A stretch of 15,244 nt of DNA from Muribaculaceae bacterium. GTDB taxonomy: Bacteria > Bacteroidota > Bacteroidia > Bacteroidales > Muribaculaceae. Made by a program: the position numbers and the translations under genes. The DNA is taken from NCBI GenBank assembly GCA_029052265.1, contig JAIDJJ010000209.1:1-15244 (forward strand), in the 5' to 3' direction. The notes beneath the pieces are model-generated. The model was not told the DNA's origin. It saw nothing but the letters and a program-made list of their open reading frames with translations, and did no database searches. This document shows, in pieces, positions 13,230 to 15,244 of the stretch; the first letter of the stretch is position 1, and each line of letters starts with the position of its first letter.

Positions 13230-14446
13230 ACCTTTGCAGAGAAATATGGCAGACCATGCGCACCAACAAGCTGCGCACGGCGTTGACAGGCATAGCCGTC
13301 ACGTGGGGTGTCTTCATGCTTATAGTCCTTCTGAGTATGGCGAGGGGCGTCACCAACAATTTTACGGAGAACATGATGAACCGCAACACCGCCCTTATCC
13401 GTGTGTTCAGCGGCAGGACATCCAAGCCGTATAAAGGCAACCGCGAGGGACGGGCGATAAAGCTCAAAAGCGAGGACATGAGCATAATCCCAGCCGAAAA
13501 TAGCAAATATGTCGGTGAGGTGACATCAAAGCTTTATGGAGGAAGCAGCGTCTCGACCCCGAAGGCCAAGGTCTCAAGCGGTTATGAGGGGGTATTCCCG
13601 TCGGAATTGGGAGTGCAGAGGATAGACAATCTTAATCAGGGACGTTTCATAACAGACAGAGATCTCAACGAGAAAGCGAAGGTGATAGTGATTCCACAAT
13701 ATTATGCCGAACAATTGTTTCCTCCTGACGGTAAGAACGCTTTGGGAGGCAGGATTGAATGTCAGGGAATTTCGTTTAAAGTGGTAGGGATATATGAAAG
13801 CGAATGGAACAGAAGCATGTATATTCCCTTCACCACCGCAAAAATGCTTGCTGCGGATAAAGAAAATCTCGGGACACTGTCGGTGTCTTTGAAAAATGTA
13901 AAGACAGAGGAAGAAGGAAACAGTGTAGAAAACGGTATACGCAACACACTTTCCAAAGTCCATAATTTCGATCCTGACGACGAAAATGCAGTCTATATAT
14001 CCAACTATTTCACAAACAGTCTTAAAGCCGGACAGGCTATGGTGATACTTGACACAAGTGTGTGGGTGCTGGGTATACTGACCCTTCTGACAGGAATCGT
14101 GGGAATAAGCAATATAATGTTTGTGACAGTGAGGGAGCGTACTCATGAAATCGGGATCAGGAGGGCTATCGGGGCGAAACCCCGAAAGATTCTGATTCAG
14201 GTGATAGCGGAAGCGGTAGGCATCACATTGCTGTTCGGCTATCTCGGCATTGTGTTCGGTATGGTGGTGACCCAGATTATCGCGCATATAATCGGTCCTG
14301 ACGGTCCGCTCACCAACCCTACGGTGAGCATAGCGATAGCTATTGAGGTTATGGCGGTGCTGGTAGTATCGGGGGCTGTAGCCGGTCTGTTTCCTGCACT
14401 CAAGGCATTAAAAGTTAAACCCGTTGAAGCATTGCGCGACGAATAA
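13223..14446 (+). CDS. MacB/FtsX-type ABC transporter permease (first of two)
   Basis: This 407-residue protein has the type VII ABC permease layout. One N-terminal helix (about 21-40, in LTGIAVTWGVFMLIVLLSMA) is followed by a periplasmic MacB-PCD domain of about 230 residues. Three C-terminal helices lie near 280-301, 326-350 and 370-393. The cytoplasmic loop RERTHEIGIRRAIGAKPRKI (about 302-321) is the classic coupling segment to the ATPase. The start ATG at 13223 overlaps the ATPase stop (13227-13229); an upstream TTG at 13217 is less likely. The end, ALKALKVKPVEALRDE, is typical of the family. It probably forms a heterodimer with the paralogue 14 bases downstream. A membrane-fusion protein and outer-membrane channel would be expected nearby but are not in the window. 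Confidence 0.93.
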   Translation: MLDLCREIWQTMRTNKLRTALTGIAVTWGVFMLIVLLSMARGVTNNFTENMMNRNTALIRVFSGRTSKPYKGNREGRAIKLKSEDMSIIPAENSKYVGEVTSKLYGGSSVSTPKAKVSSGYEGVFPSELGVQRIDNLNQGRFITDRDLNEKAKVIVIPQYYAEQLFPPDGKNALGGRIECQGISFKVVGIYESEWNRSMYIPFTTAKMLAADKENLGTLSVSLKNVKTEEEGNSVENGIRNTLSKVHNFDPDDENAVYISNYFTNSLKAGQAMVILDTSVWVLGILTLLTGIVGISNIMFVTVRERTHEIGIRRAIGAKPRKILIQVIAEAVGITLLFGYLGIVFGMVVTQIIAHIIGPDGPLTNPTVSIAIAIEVMAVLVVSGAVAGLFPALKALKVKPVEALRDE

Positions 14447-14460
14447 ATAAAAACCGTATC

Positions 14461-15244
14461 ATGAAACTGACTATTTTCGACATAGATAACTGGAAAGAGA
14501 TAGGGGCGACATTGATGCGCAACAAGACACGCACGTTCCTGACAGGATTCGGAATCTTCTGGGGCGTGGCGATGCTTGCGATGCTTACCGGTGGAGCCCG
14601 TGGAGGAGAGGATCTCCTGAAGAGAAATTTTGCCGGCTTCGCAACCAATACGGGAGGAATAGCCGCCAACCGTACATCGATGCCTTACAAGGGTTATCAG
14701 AAAGGTAGGTCGTGGCAGATGGATATGACCGACGTTGAGCTTATCAAGGAATCTTTTCCGGAGTTTGAAGCTGTTGTCCCCTCTTTCAATGCGGGAAGCA
14801 AAAGTATAAAATATGGAAAAAATTCTTTTTCAGGTCAGCTTGTCGGTGCCGGACCAGACTATACAAAGATAATTCTTCCAAAACTTTATTCCGGAAGATT
14901 CGTGAATGAGGCAGATGAGATGGGAGAACGAAGAGTGGTGGTTATCGGGAAGAAGGTGGCTACCCAGCTTTTCCCTGATGGGACTGATCCTGTCGGGAGA
15001 GTTGTGGAAGTTGGAGGCACCGCTTATTCCGTGATCGGAGAGGCAGGAGACGTATCGGAGGTAAAAATCAACGGTAGTCTGGACGAGTCGGTTATTATAC
15101 CTTCGTCAACCTTCCGCCGTGCAAACGGATATGGGGATATAATAGATTTCCTCGTGATTACCGGAAAGCCAAATGCAAACCTTACAGCCCTGCTGCCCAA
15201 AGTGCAATCGGTGATCTATCGTAGCCATGTAATCCACCCGGACG
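14461..15244 (+). CDS. MacB/FtsX-type ABC transporter permease (second), 3' truncated by window
   Basis: The frame is open from the ATG at 14461 to the window end without a stop, giving at least 261 residues, about 60-65% of the expected length. It shows the first helix (about 25-44, in TFLTGFGIFWGVAMLAMLTG) and most of the periplasmic MacB-PCD domain, with recognisable segments such as RRVVVIGKKVATQLFPDG and VGRVVEVGGTAYSVIGEAGD. The C-terminal helices lie beyond the edge. It is clearly paralogous to the preceding permease: MRNKTRTFLTGFGIFWGVAML parallels MRTNKLRTALTGIAVTWGVFML (shown in part). Tandem permeases after one ATPase suggest a heterodimeric transporter. The 14-base gap shows they are co-transcribed. 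Confidence 0.92.
   Translation, partial: MKLTIFDIDNWKEIGATLMRNKTRTFLTGFGIFWGVAMLAMLTGGARGGEDLLKRNFAGFATNTGGIAANRTSMPYKGYQKGRSWQMDMTDVELIKESFPEFEAVVPSFNAGSKSIKYGKNSFSGQLVGAGPDYTKIILPKLYSGRFVNEADEMGERRVVVIGKKVATQLFPDGTDPVGRVVEVGGTAYSVIGEAGDVSEVKINGSLDESVIIPSSTFRRANGYGDIIDFLVITGKPNANLTALLPKVQSVIYRSHVIHPD

Noticed and set aside
13574..14287. 237-codon open frame on the minus strand
   Set aside because: It lies entirely inside the first permease gene, has no recognisable domain, and its composition (many His, Cys, Tyr) is typical of an antisense shadow.

Overview
The window looks like gut Bacteroidales DNA (Bacteroides, Prevotella or Muribaculaceae type). The evidence is a SusC/SusD pair with GH43 glycosidases, a Bacteroidetes-type promoter (TTTG, 19 nt, TACCTTTG) upstream of an ABC transporter operon, and A-rich rather than Shine-Dalgarno translation starts. 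I cannot assign a genus from sequence alone. No rRNA, tRNA, CRISPR array or transposase gene was seen.

Region 1 (1-6444) is the end of a polysaccharide utilisation locus. It holds the C-terminal part of a SusC TonB-dependent porin whose frame is broken at the window edge, a complete SusD lipoprotein, a strong terminator, a secreted GH43 enzyme, a convergent hairpin, and a second secreted GH43 enzyme on the minus strand. Together they suggest capture and side-chain trimming of an arabinose- or xylose-containing plant glycan. No regulator or endo-acting enzyme is visible.

Region 2 (6445-6934) is a divergent intergenic region with short repeats, a 9-codon upstream ORF and a duplicated start-codon region.

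Region 3 (6935-11955) is the most interesting part: a tightly packed operon. It encodes a NapH-like membrane protein fused to polyferredoxin domains with an internal twin-arginine motif, a twin-arginine lipoprotein aldo/keto reductase with two 4Fe-4S sites, a DUF1893 protein with four clustered cysteines, an ECF S-component-like membrane protein, TatA and TatC. The first two products look like substrates of the Tat translocase encoded at the end of the same operon, so the cluster may be a self-contained system for making and exporting a cell-envelope iron-sulfur electron chain. Two different tandem repeats lie between the DUF1893 and S-component genes.

Region 4 (11956-12515) holds a 161-bp MITE-like element with TAA target duplications. 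After it come a clear promoter, a perfect dyad at the transcription start, and a structured 5' leader.

Region 5 (12516-15244) encodes a MacB/LolD-type ABC ATPase followed by two paralogous FtsX/MacB-type permeases. The second permease runs off the window.
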